Assembly (NCBI RefSeq): GCF_002564025.1
Contig: NZ_PDJH01000001.1
Coordinates: 1,426,001-1,490,000 of the forward strand
Source: Flavimobilis soli
GTDB lineage: Bacteria > Actinomycetota > Actinomycetes > Actinomycetales > Cellulomonadaceae
Direction: 5' to 3'
DNA length: 64,000 nt
Shown piece by piece: positions 17,449 through 26,015 of this stretch (its first letter is position 1; every line of letters starts with the position of its first letter). The notes beneath the pieces were generated by a model. The model did no database searches. It saw only the letters and a list, made by a program, of their open reading frames with translations, and had not been told where the DNA came from. The translations under genes were made by a program, and so were the position numbers.

Positions 17449-18204
17449 GTGGCCGAGCTCCTGCTCCTGACACCGGCAGCCGGCGCCTCTGCGCAGGTGC
17501 TTCCTGCGCTGGGCCTCCTGACGCACCGCGTGCGCGTCCTTCCCATGGAGCCGTCCGCCCTGGTCGACGCCCCTGACTCCGACGTGCTGCTCCTCGACGC
17601 CCGCCACGACCTCGCTGGCGCACGCACGACGTGCCGCGTCCTGCAGGCCGCGGGGCTAGACGTCCCGCTCGTGCTCATCCTCACCGAGGGCGGCCTGACC
17701 GTCGTCACGAGCGAGTGGGGCGCGAGCGACATGCTGCTCGAGACGGCGTCGCCCGCCGAGGTCGAGGCGCGCCTGCGCCTCGCGATCGAGCGCGGCTCGG
17801 GCACCCGTGCCGACGACGCACCGGAGGAGATCTCCTCGGGCGACCTCGTGATCGACGCGAGCGGTTACACGGTTCGCGTGCGCGGCGTGCCGATCGACCT
17901 CACCTACAAGGAGTTCGAGCTGCTCAAGTGCCTGGGCCAGCACCCGGGCCGCGTGTTCACGCGTGCGCAGCTCCTCCAGGAGGTGTGGGGTTACGACTAC
18001 TACGGAGGCACGCGCACGGTCGACGTCCACGTGCGTCGCCTTCGCGCGAAGCTCGGCCCCGAGCACGAGCAGCTCATCGGCACGGTGCGCAACGTCGGCT
18101 ACCGCTTCGACCCGCCGTCGTCCCGCCGCCCGGGCGCCGAGGCTCCGGCCGCCGATCCCGCGACCGAGCCCGCGACGGCCGGCTCCGAGACAGGAGACCT
18201 GTGA
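17449..18204 (+). CDS. glnR: GlnR-like OmpR-family transcriptional regulator
   Basis: 251 residues. Atypical receiver domain (about 1-110: [44 protein letters not shown]) as in actinobacterial GlnR, which works without a cognate kinase. It is followed by a C-terminal winged helix ([34 protein letters not shown]). GlnR controls nitrogen assimilation genes. GTG at 17449 is preferred because GGGAGG is 8 nt upstream; GTG at 17440 is also in frame. It overlaps the next gene by 4 nt. Assignment rests on the whole-protein pattern, not on target sites. Confidence 0.8.
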   Translation: MAELLLLTPAAGASAQVLPALGLLTHRVRVLPMEPSALVDAPDSDVLLLDARHDLAGARTTCRVLQAAGLDVPLVLILTEGGLTVVTSEWGASDMLLETASPAEVEARLRLAIERGSGTRADDAPEEISSGDLVIDASGYTVRVRGVPIDLTYKEFELLKCLGQHPGRVFTRAQLLQEVWGYDYYGGTRTVDVHVRRLRAKLGPEHEQLIGTVRNVGYRFDPPSSRRPGAEAPAADPATEPATAGSETGDL

Positions 18205-19109
18205 GCGCCGACTTCAGCTCGGTCCTGATCGACGGCCCGTGGAAGCACGAGCTGGTCCCCGCGAACGGCGCACGCTTCCACGTCGCCGTCGCAGGGCCGG
18301 AGGACGCTCCCGGCCCGCTCGTCGTCCTGCTCCACTCGTTCCCGCAGTTCTGGTGGACGTGGCGCCACCAGATCGAGTCGCTCGCCGCGGCCGGCCACCG
18401 CGTGGCCGCGATGGACCTGCGTGGCGTCGGGGCTTCCGACAAGCCGCCGTCGGGCTACGACGTCGCTACCCGCACGCGCGACGTCGCGGGCGTGGTCCGC
18501 AGCCTCGGTGCGAGCCGCGCCGTCGTCGTCGGGCACGGCCTCGGCGGCATGGTCGCGTGGGCGATGGCGTCGCTGCAGCCGTCGGTGACCGACGGCGTCG
18601 TCGCGCTCAGCGCCCCGCACCCCGCCCGGCTGCACCGCACCGCCCGCTCCGGGCTCACGCCGGCCGCGCTCAAGCACGTGGCGTTCCTGCAGCTGCCCGT
18701 CCTGCCCGAGCGCGCCTTCGCGAACCGCTCGCTGACGACGCAGCTGATCGTGGAGGGGTCGTACGAGCGCCGCAGCTCGAGCGAGCTCGCGACGTACGAG
18801 ACGGCGATGGCGGTGCCGTTCGCGGCGCACAACTCGATCGAGGCGGTGCGCTGGCTCATGCGGTCGACGCCGCGGCTCGACGGCCGCCGCTTCCTCTCGG
18901 TCGTCCGGCGTCCGATCTCCGTGCCGGCGATGCAGGTGCACGGTGCGCACGACGTCTTCCTGCGCCCCGAGGGCGCGGAGCTCGACGCGGCCGCGCTCAC
19001 GCGCGACCTGCGCTTCGAGATGCTCGACGACGCAGGTCACTTCCTCCACGAGGAGCGCCCCGACGAGGTCGACGCGCTGCTGCTCGACTTCCTCGCGCGC
19101 TGGCGCTGA
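18201..19109 (+). CDS. EphE-like alpha/beta hydrolase with missing nucleophile
   Basis: 302 residues. Epoxide-hydrolase-like alpha/beta fold: [23 protein letters not shown] (HGxP-like oxyanion region), [13 protein letters not shown] and a late [10 protein letters not shown] histidine. At the nucleophile elbow the sequence is [12 protein letters not shown], with Gly where Asp or Ser is expected (about residue 113), so classical catalysis looks impossible. GTG start at 18201 overlaps the glnR stop. Its position next to nth and crp resembles ephE in the Mycobacterium tuberculosis nth-crp region. Confidence 0.75.
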   Translation: MSADFSSVLIDGPWKHELVPANGARFHVAVAGPEDAPGPLVVLLHSFPQFWWTWRHQIESLAAAGHRVAAMDLRGVGASDKPPSGYDVATRTRDVAGVVRSLGASRAVVVGHGLGGMVAWAMASLQPSVTDGVVALSAPHPARLHRTARSGLTPAALKHVAFLQLPVLPERAFANRSLTTQLIVEGSYERRSSSELATYETAMAVPFAAHNSIEAVRWLMRSTPRLDGRRFLSVVRRPISVPAMQVHGAHDVFLRPEGAELDAAALTRDLRFEMLDDAGHFLHEERPDEVDALLLDFLARWR

Positions 19110-19116
19110 CGGCGGG

Positions 19117-19845
19117 TCAGTAGGGCCTGACGAGCGCTGCGGCCGCGGCGGGGTCCGTCTCGCCGATGCCAGCGGACGGGCAGAGCTGCGCGATCGCGCA
19201 CGCCCCGCACGCCGGACGGCGGGAGTGGCACACGCGGCGTCCGTGGAAGATCAGCCGGTGCGAGAGCAGCGTCCACTCGCGCTTCTCGATGAGCTCGCCC
19301 ACCGCCGTCTCGACCTTGACCGGGTCTTCTTCGGTCGTCCAGCCGAGCCGGCGGACGAGCCTGCCGAAGTGCGTGTCGACCGTCAGCCCCGGCACGCCGA
19401 ACGCATCGCCCAGCACGACGTTCGCCGTCTTGCGCCCCACGCCCGGGAGCGCGACGAGCGCGTCCAGGTCCGCGGGCACCTCGCCGTCGTGCCGCTCGAC
19501 GAGCGCCCGGCCGAGCCCGACGAGCGACTTCGCCTTCGCCCGGAAGAAGCCCGTCGGGCGGATGATCTGCTCGATGTCCTCGACGTCGGCCGCCGCGTAG
19601 TCGGCGGCCGAGGGGTACCTCGCGAACAGCACGGGGGTCACCTGGTTCACGCGGACGTCCGTCGTCTGCGCCGACAGCACGGTCGCGACCAGCAGCTCGA
19701 GCGGCGTCGTGAAGTCGAGCTCGCAGTGCGCGTCAGGGTGCGCGACGGCGAGCGCACGGTTGGTCCGACGGGCGCGCCGCAGCAGGGCGAGCGGGGTCTC
19801 CCCTGCGACCGTTCGCGGCGCGGCGGGAGCATCGATCCTGGGCAC
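19117..19845 (-). CDS. nth: endonuclease III
   Basis: 242 residues. Helix-hairpin-helix with catalytic Lys ([13 protein letters not shown]), catalytic Asp (VDTHFGRL) and C-terminal [4Fe-4S] ligands with C-x6-C-x2-C-x5-C spacing ([17 protein letters not shown]). It removes oxidised pyrimidines and cleaves AP sites in base excision repair. The GTG start at 19845 is 6 nt after TAGGCT (19852-19857), so it is predicted to be leaderless. Convergent with the EphE-like gene, 7 nt apart. Confidence 0.95.
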   Translation of the reverse strand: MPRIDAPAAPRTVAGETPLALLRRARRTNRALAVAHPDAHCELDFTTPLELLVATVLSAQTTDVRVNQVTPVLFARYPSAADYAAADVEDIEQIIRPTGFFRAKAKSLVGLGRALVERHDGEVPADLDALVALPGVGRKTANVVLGDAFGVPGLTVDTHFGRLVRRLGWTTEEDPVKVETAVGELIEKREWTLLSHRLIFHGRRVCHSRRPACGACAIAQLCPSAGIGETDPAAAAALVRPY

Positions 19846-19955
19846 GCGCCCAGCCTAGGGTGCGCTCAGGCTCAAGGTCCGCGCGCAGGACGCCGATCTA
19901 CCTGTCGGCAGCGTCAACGGCGCGACGACGAAGACCGCGGGGCGGAAGGAGCGGC

Positions 19956-20351
19956 ATGACCACGCAGACCGGCACGGCTGCGACTCTCGACGACCTCCGC
20001 CTGAAGCGTCGGGCGCTGCGCTCCGAGGTGAACCGCGTGCAGCACTGGCGCCGTCTCATCAAGGCCCGCATCGACCTGTCCGTCGCGGGCGCCCTCCTGC
20101 CCGACCGGCTCGGCGTCGACGCCTGGGACGTCCTCGGCCCCGGCGCCCTCCTGCCCGACCACGTGCGCATGGCGCAGCTCGTGCGCGGCTCCGGCTCGGC
20201 GTCGGCCGTCCTCGACCTGCCCGAGCTGCGCGACATCGACCGTCACCTCGCCGCGTACGGCGCGCAGGCCCGTTCCGAGCTCGAGCGCGTGACGTCCGTG
20301 CTCGTCGAGCTGCTGTCGCAGGAGCTCTCCGAGGAGCGCGCGGGTCTGTAA
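19956..20351 (+). CDS. RsiG-like helical protein
   Basis: 131 residues, charged and helical, no membrane segment. The N-terminal LDDLRLKRRALRSEVNRVQHWRRLIKARIDL segment has the helix pattern of RsiG anti-sigma factors. Of the RsiG c-di-GMP motif E-x3-S-x2-R-x3-Q-x3-D, only the Arg and final Asp align, so c-di-GMP binding is doubtful. ATG at 19956 with GGAAGGAG upstream. Lies between nth and crp. Could be an unrelated coiled-coil protein; the RsiG link is inference. Confidence 0.5.
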   Translation: MTTQTGTAATLDDLRLKRRALRSEVNRVQHWRRLIKARIDLSVAGALLPDRLGVDAWDVLGPGALLPDHVRMAQLVRGSGSASAVLDLPELRDIDRHLAAYGAQARSELERVTSVLVELLSQELSEERAGL

Positions 20352-20365
20352 TCCGGTGCTCACAG

Positions 20366-20381
20366 CGTGATCTGGTGCACA
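20366..20381. promoter_or_regulatory. Crp-like operator upstream of crp
   Basis: CGTGATCTGGTGCACA fits the 16-bp TGTGA-N6-TCACA palindrome at 8 of 10 conserved positions, 44 nt before the crp start. CACAAT at 20378-20383 could be the -10 box, so binding there would repress: a likely autoregulatory site. Confidence 0.5.
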
Positions 20382-20425
20382 ATGTGAGGGAACCTTCGGG
20401 ACCGGATCGACAAAGGAAACGACAC

Positions 20426-21103
20426 GTGGACGACTCAGTGGTCCTTGCAGCCCCGCTCTTCGCCGGCCTCGACCCCGAGGAAGCCCGCCCCCTGCTCGCA
20501 TCGATGACCACGGTGCGTCTCACGCGCGGTGACGTGCTGTTCAACGAGGGCGAGCGCGGTGACCGGCTGTTCATCATCTCCGAGGGGAAGATCAAGCTGG
20601 GTCGGCGCTCGTCGGACGGCCGGGAGAACCTCATGGCGATCCTCGGCCCGGGCGAGATGTTCGGCGAGCTGTCCCTGTTCGACCCGGGGCCCCGCACGCT
20701 GACGGCGAGCGCGGTCGCGGACACGACCCTCCAGGAGCTGTCGCACTCCGAGCTGGTCGCCTGGCTGCAGACCCACCCGGGGATGTCGAAGTTCCTGCTC
20801 GGTGCGCTCGCACGACGCCTGCGCCGGACGAACGAGAACCTCGCTGACCTCGTCTTCTCCGACGTGCCCGGTCGCGTCGCCAAGGCGCTCCTCGACCTGT
20901 CGACCCGCTTCGGCCAGAAGACCGACGAGGGCATCCGGGTCGCTCACGACCTCACGCAGGAGGAGCTGGCCCAGCTCGTCGGCGCCTCACGCGAGACCGT
21001 GAACAAGGCGCTCGCCGACTTCGCCGCCCGCGGCTGGGTGCGCCGCGAGGGTCGCGCCGTCGTCCTCCTCGACATCCCGCGCCTGGAGCGCCGCGCCCGC
21101 TGA
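20426..21103 (+). CDS. crp: Crp/Fnr family cAMP-responsive regulator
   Basis: 225 residues. The N-terminal cNMP-binding domain has GEMFGELSLFDPGPRTLTA, carrying the Glu and Arg that contact cAMP. The C-terminal helix-turn-helix reads LTQEELAQLVGASRETVNKALADF. Identity to M. tuberculosis CRP is obvious over the DNA-binding helix (recalled sequence). GTG at 20426 has AAAGGAAA upstream. It is a global activator or repressor of carbon and stress genes. Monocistronic. Confidence 0.93.
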   Translation: MDDSVVLAAPLFAGLDPEEARPLLASMTTVRLTRGDVLFNEGERGDRLFIISEGKIKLGRRSSDGRENLMAILGPGEMFGELSLFDPGPRTLTASAVADTTLQELSHSELVAWLQTHPGMSKFLLGALARRLRRTNENLADLVFSDVPGRVAKALLDLSTRFGQKTDEGIRVAHDLTQEELAQLVGASRETVNKALADFAARGWVRREGRAVVLLDIPRLERRAR

Positions 21104-21118
21104 CGGGCCCAGATGCAG

Positions 21119-21155
21119 CGATGCCCCCGTGACGCGCGGCGTCACGGGGGCATCG
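21119..21155. terminator. bidirectional terminator between crp and ridA
   Basis: Perfect 17-bp stem (21119-21135 with 21139-21155) and 3-nt loop between convergent genes. Confidence 0.85.
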
Positions 21156-21171
21156 TCGTGCTGAAGGACGG

Positions 21172-21645
21172 TCAGCCGACCTCGACCATGATCTCGACCT
21201 CGACGGGCGAGTCGAGCGGCAGCACCGCGACGCCGACGGCCGAGCGCGCGTGCACGCCCGCGTCGCCGAAGATCTCACCGAGGACCGTGCTCGCGCCGTT
21301 GATGACGCCAGGCTGCCCGGTGAAGTCGGGCTGGCTCGCGACGAACCCGACGACCTTGACGACGCGGACGACCGAGTCGAGGTCGCCGACGAGGCTGCGG
21401 ACGGCCGCGACCGCGTTGAGCGCGGCGACCCGAGCGAGCTCCGCGGCGCGCTCGGGGCTGACGTCGTCGGGCCCCGTGCCGACCTTGCCCGTGGCGGGCA
21501 GCGCACCGTCGACGAACGGCAGCTGGCCCGACGTCAGGACGTGGATGCCCGACTGCACGGCCGGGACGTACGCCGCGACGGGCGCCGCGACGTCGGGAAG
21601 GGTGATGCCGAGCTCCGCGAGGCGCGCGGCGACGCGACCGCTCAC
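21172..21645 (-). CDS. RidA family protein
   Basis: 157 residues. YjgF/RidA fold: VQSGIHVLTSGQLPFVDG, LNAVAAVRSLVGDLDSVVRVVKVVGFV, GVAVLPLDSPVEVEIMVEV. The Arg that deaminates 2-aminoacrylate in canonical RidA is not evident at the usual C-terminal position, as in the Rv3678c-type subgroup. GTG start at 21645 overlaps the stop of the DUF4177 gene by 2 nt. The far longer upstream frame is not coding. Confidence 0.83.
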   Translation of the reverse strand: MSGRVAARLAELGITLPDVAAPVAAYVPAVQSGIHVLTSGQLPFVDGALPATGKVGTGPDDVSPERAAELARVAALNAVAAVRSLVGDLDSVVRVVKVVGFVASQPDFTGQPGVINGASTVLGEIFGDAGVHARSAVGVAVLPLDSPVEVEIMVEVG

Positions 21646-21809
21646 TTCTCGCCCGTCGGACGCTTGAGGTACGCCACGAGGTTCGTCGAGCCCTCGGGAC
21701 CAGGGACGACCTGGACGAGCTCCCACCCGTCCGAGCCCCACTGGTCGAGGATCGCCTTGGTGGCGTGGATCAGAAGCGGAACGGTTGCGTACTCCCACGT
21801 GGTTGCCAT
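21642..21809 (-). CDS. DUF4177-like small protein
   Basis: 55 residues. MATTWEYATVPLLIHAT, QWGSDGWELVQVVPG and VAYLKRP follow the short beta-alpha-beta DUF4177 pattern. ATG at 21809. TACGCT (21817-21822) ends 7 nt before it, so leaderless translation is predicted. It overlaps ridA and corresponds in position to mycobacterial Rv3678A. Function unknown. Confidence 0.8.
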   Translation of the reverse strand: MATTWEYATVPLLIHATKAILDQWGSDGWELVQVVPGPEGSTNLVAYLKRPTGEK

Positions 21810-21950
21810 GTGCCCGAGCGTAGTGCGTGCCCGCCGGAGCGGGCAGTGGGGTGCCGCTCATCGCGCCGCATGTGACCGGCGGGCGTGACACTCACACAAC
21901 CTGCACACCCCCGCCGAGGCCCCCTCAGGAGGTCCGACTACCCTGGTTCC

Positions 21951-24386
21951 ATGCCTCATCCTCGTACCCGCTCGACCCGTCAGGTCAACGTCTTCCAGGC
22001 CCTCGCGCTGCTGGTCACGTTCCTCCTCCTCGCCGGCGTCGGCGGGGTGCTCACCGCGGGTCTCGTGCTGCCCCTCGCGGCGGGCGCGAGCACGGTCACC
22101 GACGAGACCGCCGAGGTCTTCGAGTCCCTGCCCGACGAGCTGGTCCCCGGGCCGCTGTCGCAGAAGTCGACGATCGTCGACCGCGACGGCAAGCTGCTCG
22201 CGACGTTCTACATCCAGAACCGCGTCGTCGTGCCGCTCGACGAGATCTCGCTGCCGATGCAGAACGCGATGGTCGCGATCGAGGACAAGCGCTTCTTCGG
22301 CCACGGCGGCGTCGACGTCGAGGGCATGGCGCGCGCCGTCGTCGTCAACCTCGCGTCGAACAACCGGCAGGGCGCGTCGACGCTCACGCAGCAGTACGTG
22401 AAGAACGTCCTCATCGAGGAGGCGTCCCGCGCAGGCGACAAGCTCGCCGTCGAGGCAGCGCGCGACGACACCCTCGAGCGCAAGCTGCGCGAGGCGAAGC
22501 TCGCGATCGCGATCGAGAAGAAGATGTCGAAGCTCGAGATCCTCGAGCGCTACCTCAACATCGCACAGTTCGGCTCGTCGGTGTACGGCGTCGAGAGCGC
22601 CGCCCGGTACTACTTCAACAAGTCCGCGAAGGACCTCAACATCACCGAGGCCGCCACGATCGCGGGCATCACGAAGGCCCCCACGAAGTACGACCCGGCG
22701 CTCAACCCCAAGAACGCGACGCTCCGCCGCAACCTCGTGCTCAACAACATGTTCCAGCAGGGGTACATCACCAAGGCGGAGCTCGACGAGGCGCGCGCCA
22801 CGAAGCTCGAGGACATCCTCGACATCACGCCCGTCGAGAACAGCTGCGAGGGCGCTGGCGGCGCCGCGTACTTCTGCGACTACGTCACCAAGGTCATCCT
22901 GAGCGACCCGGTCTTCGGCGAGACGAAGACCGACCGGTACAACCTGCTGACGCGCGGCGGGCTCACGATCCGCACGACGCTCGACTCGAAGGCGCAGAAG
23001 GCCGCGAACAAGGAGCTGCGCGCGTCGATCCCCGCAAAGGACCCCTCGGGCATCGCGACCGCGCTCACCGCGGTCGAGCCCGGCACGGGCGAGATCCTCG
23101 TCATGGCGCAGAACCGCAAGTTCGTCGCCAACGCGGACGACATCAAGCCCGGCCAGACGACCGTCAACTACTCGGCCGACCAGGCGCACGGCGGGTCCCG
23201 CGGCTTCCAGCCGGGCTCGTCCTTCAAGCCGTTCGTGCTCGCCGAGTGGCTGCGCTCGGGCCACTCGCTCAACCAGATGGTCAACGCGAGCTCCACGGCG
23301 TGGAAGGGCGACTCGTGGACCGCGAGCTGCATCGACAACTTCGGGGCCGGCCGCGGCGAGTACAAGCCGCGCAACTCCGACGGCGCGGGCAGCGGCATGA
23401 AGTCGGTCATGCAGGCGACCGCGTTCTCGATCAACACCGCGTACGTCGCGATGGAGAACCAGCTCGACCTCTGCAAGGTCGCCGACATGGCGTACCTCGT
23501 CGGTTTCCGTCCGTCGCTCTCCGAGGCGCCCGACAGCTCGACGAACGCCGACGGCGTCCAGGTCGAGCCGTCGATGGTCCTCGGCATCCAGAACACGTCC
23601 CCGCTCGCGATGGCGTCCGCGTACGCGACGTTCGCGTCGGGCGGCAAGTACTGCGAGCCGATCGCGATCACGTCGGTCCTCGACGCCGACGGCAAGGAGC
23701 TCGAGGTCCCGTCCGCGAACTGCCGCACCGTCATCGACTCGTCCGTCGCTGCGGGTGTGAACCACGCGCTCAAGGGTGTCCTCGAGGGCGGCGGTGCCGC
23801 TGCGTCGCGCCTCTCCGGGCGTACCGCGGCCGGCAAGACCGGTACGGCCCAGGCGAGCTACCACACGTGGTTCGTCGGCTACACGCCGCAGCTCTCGACC
23901 GCCGTGTGGGTCGGCCACCCCGACCGCAACATCTCGATGCAGAACATCTACATCAACGGGATCCGTCGCCCCATCGTCTACGGCTCCACGATCGCCGCCC
24001 CGACCTGGAAGCGGTTCATGGACAAGGCGCTCGCCGGCGAGCCGAACAAGGACTTCCCGAAGGTCAGCACCAAGGTGCTGCACGGTGAGAAGGTGCCGGT
24101 CCCGCGCGTATGGGGCCAGTCGGTCGACGCCGCGAAGAAGGCCCTCGAGGAGGCCGGCTTCTCCGTGACGGTCCGCCCCGGGCAGGTCTACTCGAGCGCG
24201 CCGGCCGGTGCGGTCGCGTACACCTCGCCGTCGGGCACCGCGACGAAGGGCACGCTCGTCACCATCTACGTCTCCAACGGGCAGCCTGAGCCGCCCAAGA
24301 AGGAAGACGACAAGAAGGACGACAAGAAGAAGGAACCCAAGAAGGACGACCGTAAGCAGAACCGCGGTTCACAGGGCAGAGACTGA
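21951..24386 (+). CDS. ponA: bifunctional penicillin-binding protein (GT51 + transpeptidase + PASTA)
   Basis: 811 residues. One N-terminal membrane helix (about 12-40), then glycosyltransferase domain 51 (EDKRFFGHGGVD, GASTLTQQYVKN) and a transpeptidase with SSFKPF (SxxK), SINTAY (SxN) and GKTGTAQ (KTG). A single PASTA domain (VPRVWGQSVDAAKKALEEAG) and a Lys/Asp-rich tail complete the protein. It polymerises and cross-links peptidoglycan outside the membrane. ATG at 21951 is preceded by TACCCT ending 6 nt upstream, whereas AGGAGG lies 17 nt away, so leaderless translation is likely. It matches mycobacterial ponA2 in context. Confidence 0.93.
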   Translation: MPHPRTRSTRQVNVFQALALLVTFLLLAGVGGVLTAGLVLPLAAGASTVTDETAEVFESLPDELVPGPLSQKSTIVDRDGKLLATFYIQNRVVVPLDEISLPMQNAMVAIEDKRFFGHGGVDVEGMARAVVVNLASNNRQGASTLTQQYVKNVLIEEASRAGDKLAVEAARDDTLERKLREAKLAIAIEKKMSKLEILERYLNIAQFGSSVYGVESAARYYFNKSAKDLNITEAATIAGITKAPTKYDPALNPKNATLRRNLVLNNMFQQGYITKAELDEARATKLEDILDITPVENSCEGAGGAAYFCDYVTKVILSDPVFGETKTDRYNLLTRGGLTIRTTLDSKAQKAANKELRASIPAKDPSGIATALTAVEPGTGEILVMAQNRKFVANADDIKPGQTTVNYSADQAHGGSRGFQPGSSFKPFVLAEWLRSGHSLNQMVNASSTAWKGDSWTASCIDNFGAGRGEYKPRNSDGAGSGMKSVMQATAFSINTAYVAMENQLDLCKVADMAYLVGFRPSLSEAPDSSTNADGVQVEPSMVLGIQNTSPLAMASAYATFASGGKYCEPIAITSVLDADGKELEVPSANCRTVIDSSVAAGVNHALKGVLEGGGAAASRLSGRTAAGKTGTAQASYHTWFVGYTPQLSTAVWVGHPDRNISMQNIYINGIRRPIVYGSTIAAPTWKRFMDKALAGEPNKDFPKVSTKVLHGEKVPVPRVWGQSVDAAKKALEEAGFSVTVRPGQVYSSAPAGAVAYTSPSGTATKGTLVTIYVSNGQPEPPKKEDDKKDDKKKEPKKDDRKQNRGSQGRD

Positions 24387-24387
24387 C

Positions 24388-25317
24388 GTGGGGGCTGTCC
24401 CTCGCGCCCTGCGCCGCGTCGTCGGCGCGGGCCTGCTCGCCGGTGCAGCCGGCCTTGCGTACGCACGGTGCGAGGCGGAGATGTTCACGCTCCGCCGCGT
24501 CACCGTGCCGGTCCTCCCGGCCGGCTCGCGCGACCTGACAGTCCTGCACCTGTCTGACCTGCACCTCACGCCGACGCAGACCCGGAAGATCGAGTGGGTG
24601 CGCGCGCTCGCCGACCTCGAGCCCGACTTCGTGGTCGACACGGGCGACAACATGGCGCACCGCGAGGTGCTGCCGCACCTGCTGCACGCGCTCGAGCCGC
24701 TCATGGCGTTCCCCGGTGCGTTCGTCATGGGGTCGAACGACTACTTCTCCCCGCACGCCAAGAACCCGGCACGCTACCTCCTGCCCGACGCGCGCTCGCC
24801 GCGCGTGACCCGCGAGCCAGACCTGCCGGTCCGAAAGCTCGCGGCAGCACTCTCCGAGGCGGGGTGGATCGACCTCGACAACAACCGGGCGCGCGCGACG
24901 ATCGGCGGGCTCGATGTCGCTCTCGTCGGCATGGACGACCCGCACATCGACCGCGACGAGATGCCGGCGCCCGACCCGGCGACGGCGGACGCCGACCTGC
25001 GGCTCGGCGTCGTGCACGCGCCCTACGTGCGCGCGCTCGATGCGCTGCACGACGACGGTGCGGAGCTCATCATCGCGGGGCACACGCACGGCGGGCAGCT
25101 CTGCGTGCCGGGATTCGGCGCGCTCGTGACGAACTGCGACCTCGACCGGGGGCGTGCGCAGGGGCTGCACGGCTGGCCGGGCGCACGGCCGGACGAGTTC
25201 GGCGGTCACGGCTCGACGTGGCTGCACGTCTCGGGTGGCCTCGGCACGTCGCCGTACACGCCTGTGCGCTTCGCGTGCCGTCCGTCTGCGACGCTCTTGA
25301 CGCTCACGGCCCGCTGA
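24388..25317 (+). CDS. membrane-linked metallophosphoesterase
   Basis: 309 residues. N-terminal hydrophobic segment (about 8-27), then calcineurin-like motifs: LHLSDLHLTP, VDTGDN, GSNDYF, GVVHAPY and IAGHTHGGQ. They form a complete two-metal site. The YkuE/Rv3683-type relatives follow ponA2 in many actinobacteria. GTG start 1 nt after the ponA stop, hence an operon. Substrate unknown. Confidence 0.87.
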   Translation: MGAVPRALRRVVGAGLLAGAAGLAYARCEAEMFTLRRVTVPVLPAGSRDLTVLHLSDLHLTPTQTRKIEWVRALADLEPDFVVDTGDNMAHREVLPHLLHALEPLMAFPGAFVMGSNDYFSPHAKNPARYLLPDARSPRVTREPDLPVRKLAAALSEAGWIDLDNNRARATIGGLDVALVGMDDPHIDRDEMPAPDPATADADLRLGVVHAPYVRALDALHDDGAELIIAGHTHGGQLCVPGFGALVTNCDLDRGRAQGLHGWPGARPDEFGGHGSTWLHVSGGLGTSPYTPVRFACRPSATLLTLTAR

Positions 25318-25417
25318 GGACCGCGGAACGGCGCCGGTTTCGTGAACTAGCCCCCGGTCCGCTATCCTGAGCGAGGCCGTTTTCGAGGTGACCACCTCGG
25401 GGGCAGTCGCACGACCT

Positions 25418-25495
<78 letters not shown>

Positions 25496-25499
25496 CCGA

Positions 25500-25537
25500 G
25501 AGGCCCTCCGCTCAACGAGCGGGGGGCCTCTTGCTTT
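25500..25537 (+). terminator. terminator of tRNA-Pro
   Basis: 14-bp stem (25500-25513 with 25517-25530, one G-U) followed by TTGCTTT. Confidence 0.8.
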
Positions 25538-25582
25538 GCCCGGTGCACGCCCAGGCCATGGGACCTTGGTGCGCTCAGCGGT

Positions 25583-25600
25583 TTGAGCAATTGCTAAAAT
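25583..25600. promoter_or_regulatory. ArsR-type operator overlapping the arsR-sulP -10 box
   Basis: TTGAGCAATTGCTAAA (25583-25598) is a palindrome with one mismatched pair, and TAAAAT (25595-25600) is a 5/6 -10 box. A repressor bound here would block transcription. AT-rich compared with surroundings. Confidence 0.65.
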
Positions 25601-25619
25601 ACTCAACCGAGGAGGTCTC

Positions 25620-26015
25620 ATGCCCACGTCCGACGCGACCGCGCCGCTCTATGCCATCAAGGCCGAGCTGTTCAAGTGCTTGGCCCACCCCACCCGCATC
25701 CAGTGCCTCGAGGTGCTGAGCGCCGCGCTCGACCACCGCGCGACGGTCGCCACCCTGCTCGCCGTCACCGGCGTCGACGCGTCGCCCCTCTCTCAGCACC
25801 TCGCGTCCCTCAAGAGCGCGGGGATCGTCTCGTCGTCGCGCGAGGGCAACGCCGTGACGTACGAGCTGACGGAACCGCTCGTCGCGGAGCTGCTCGTCGT
25901 CGCGCGCGCCATGCTGCGCAACCGCCTCGACCGCAACGCCTCGCAGCTCGCCGCCGCGGACGACCTCCCCGCCCTTCCCCACCAGCCCCGCACCACCGGC
26001 CCGGACGAACGATGA
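25620..26015 (+). CDS. ArsR family transcriptional regulator
   Basis: 131 residues. Winged helix: KAELFKCLAHPTRIQCLEVLS, ATVATLLAVTGVDASPLSQHLASLKSAGIVSSSREGNAVTYEL. The ELFKCL segment has one Cys in place of the ELCVC metal-binding pattern, so a classic metal sensor site is not seen. ATG at 25620 with AGGAGG. It overlaps sulP by 4 nt and probably represses its own operon through the adjacent palindrome. Confidence 0.88.
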   Translation: MPTSDATAPLYAIKAELFKCLAHPTRIQCLEVLSAALDHRATVATLLAVTGVDASPLSQHLASLKSAGIVSSSREGNAVTYELTEPLVAELLVVARAMLRNRLDRNASQLAAADDLPALPHQPRTTGPDER

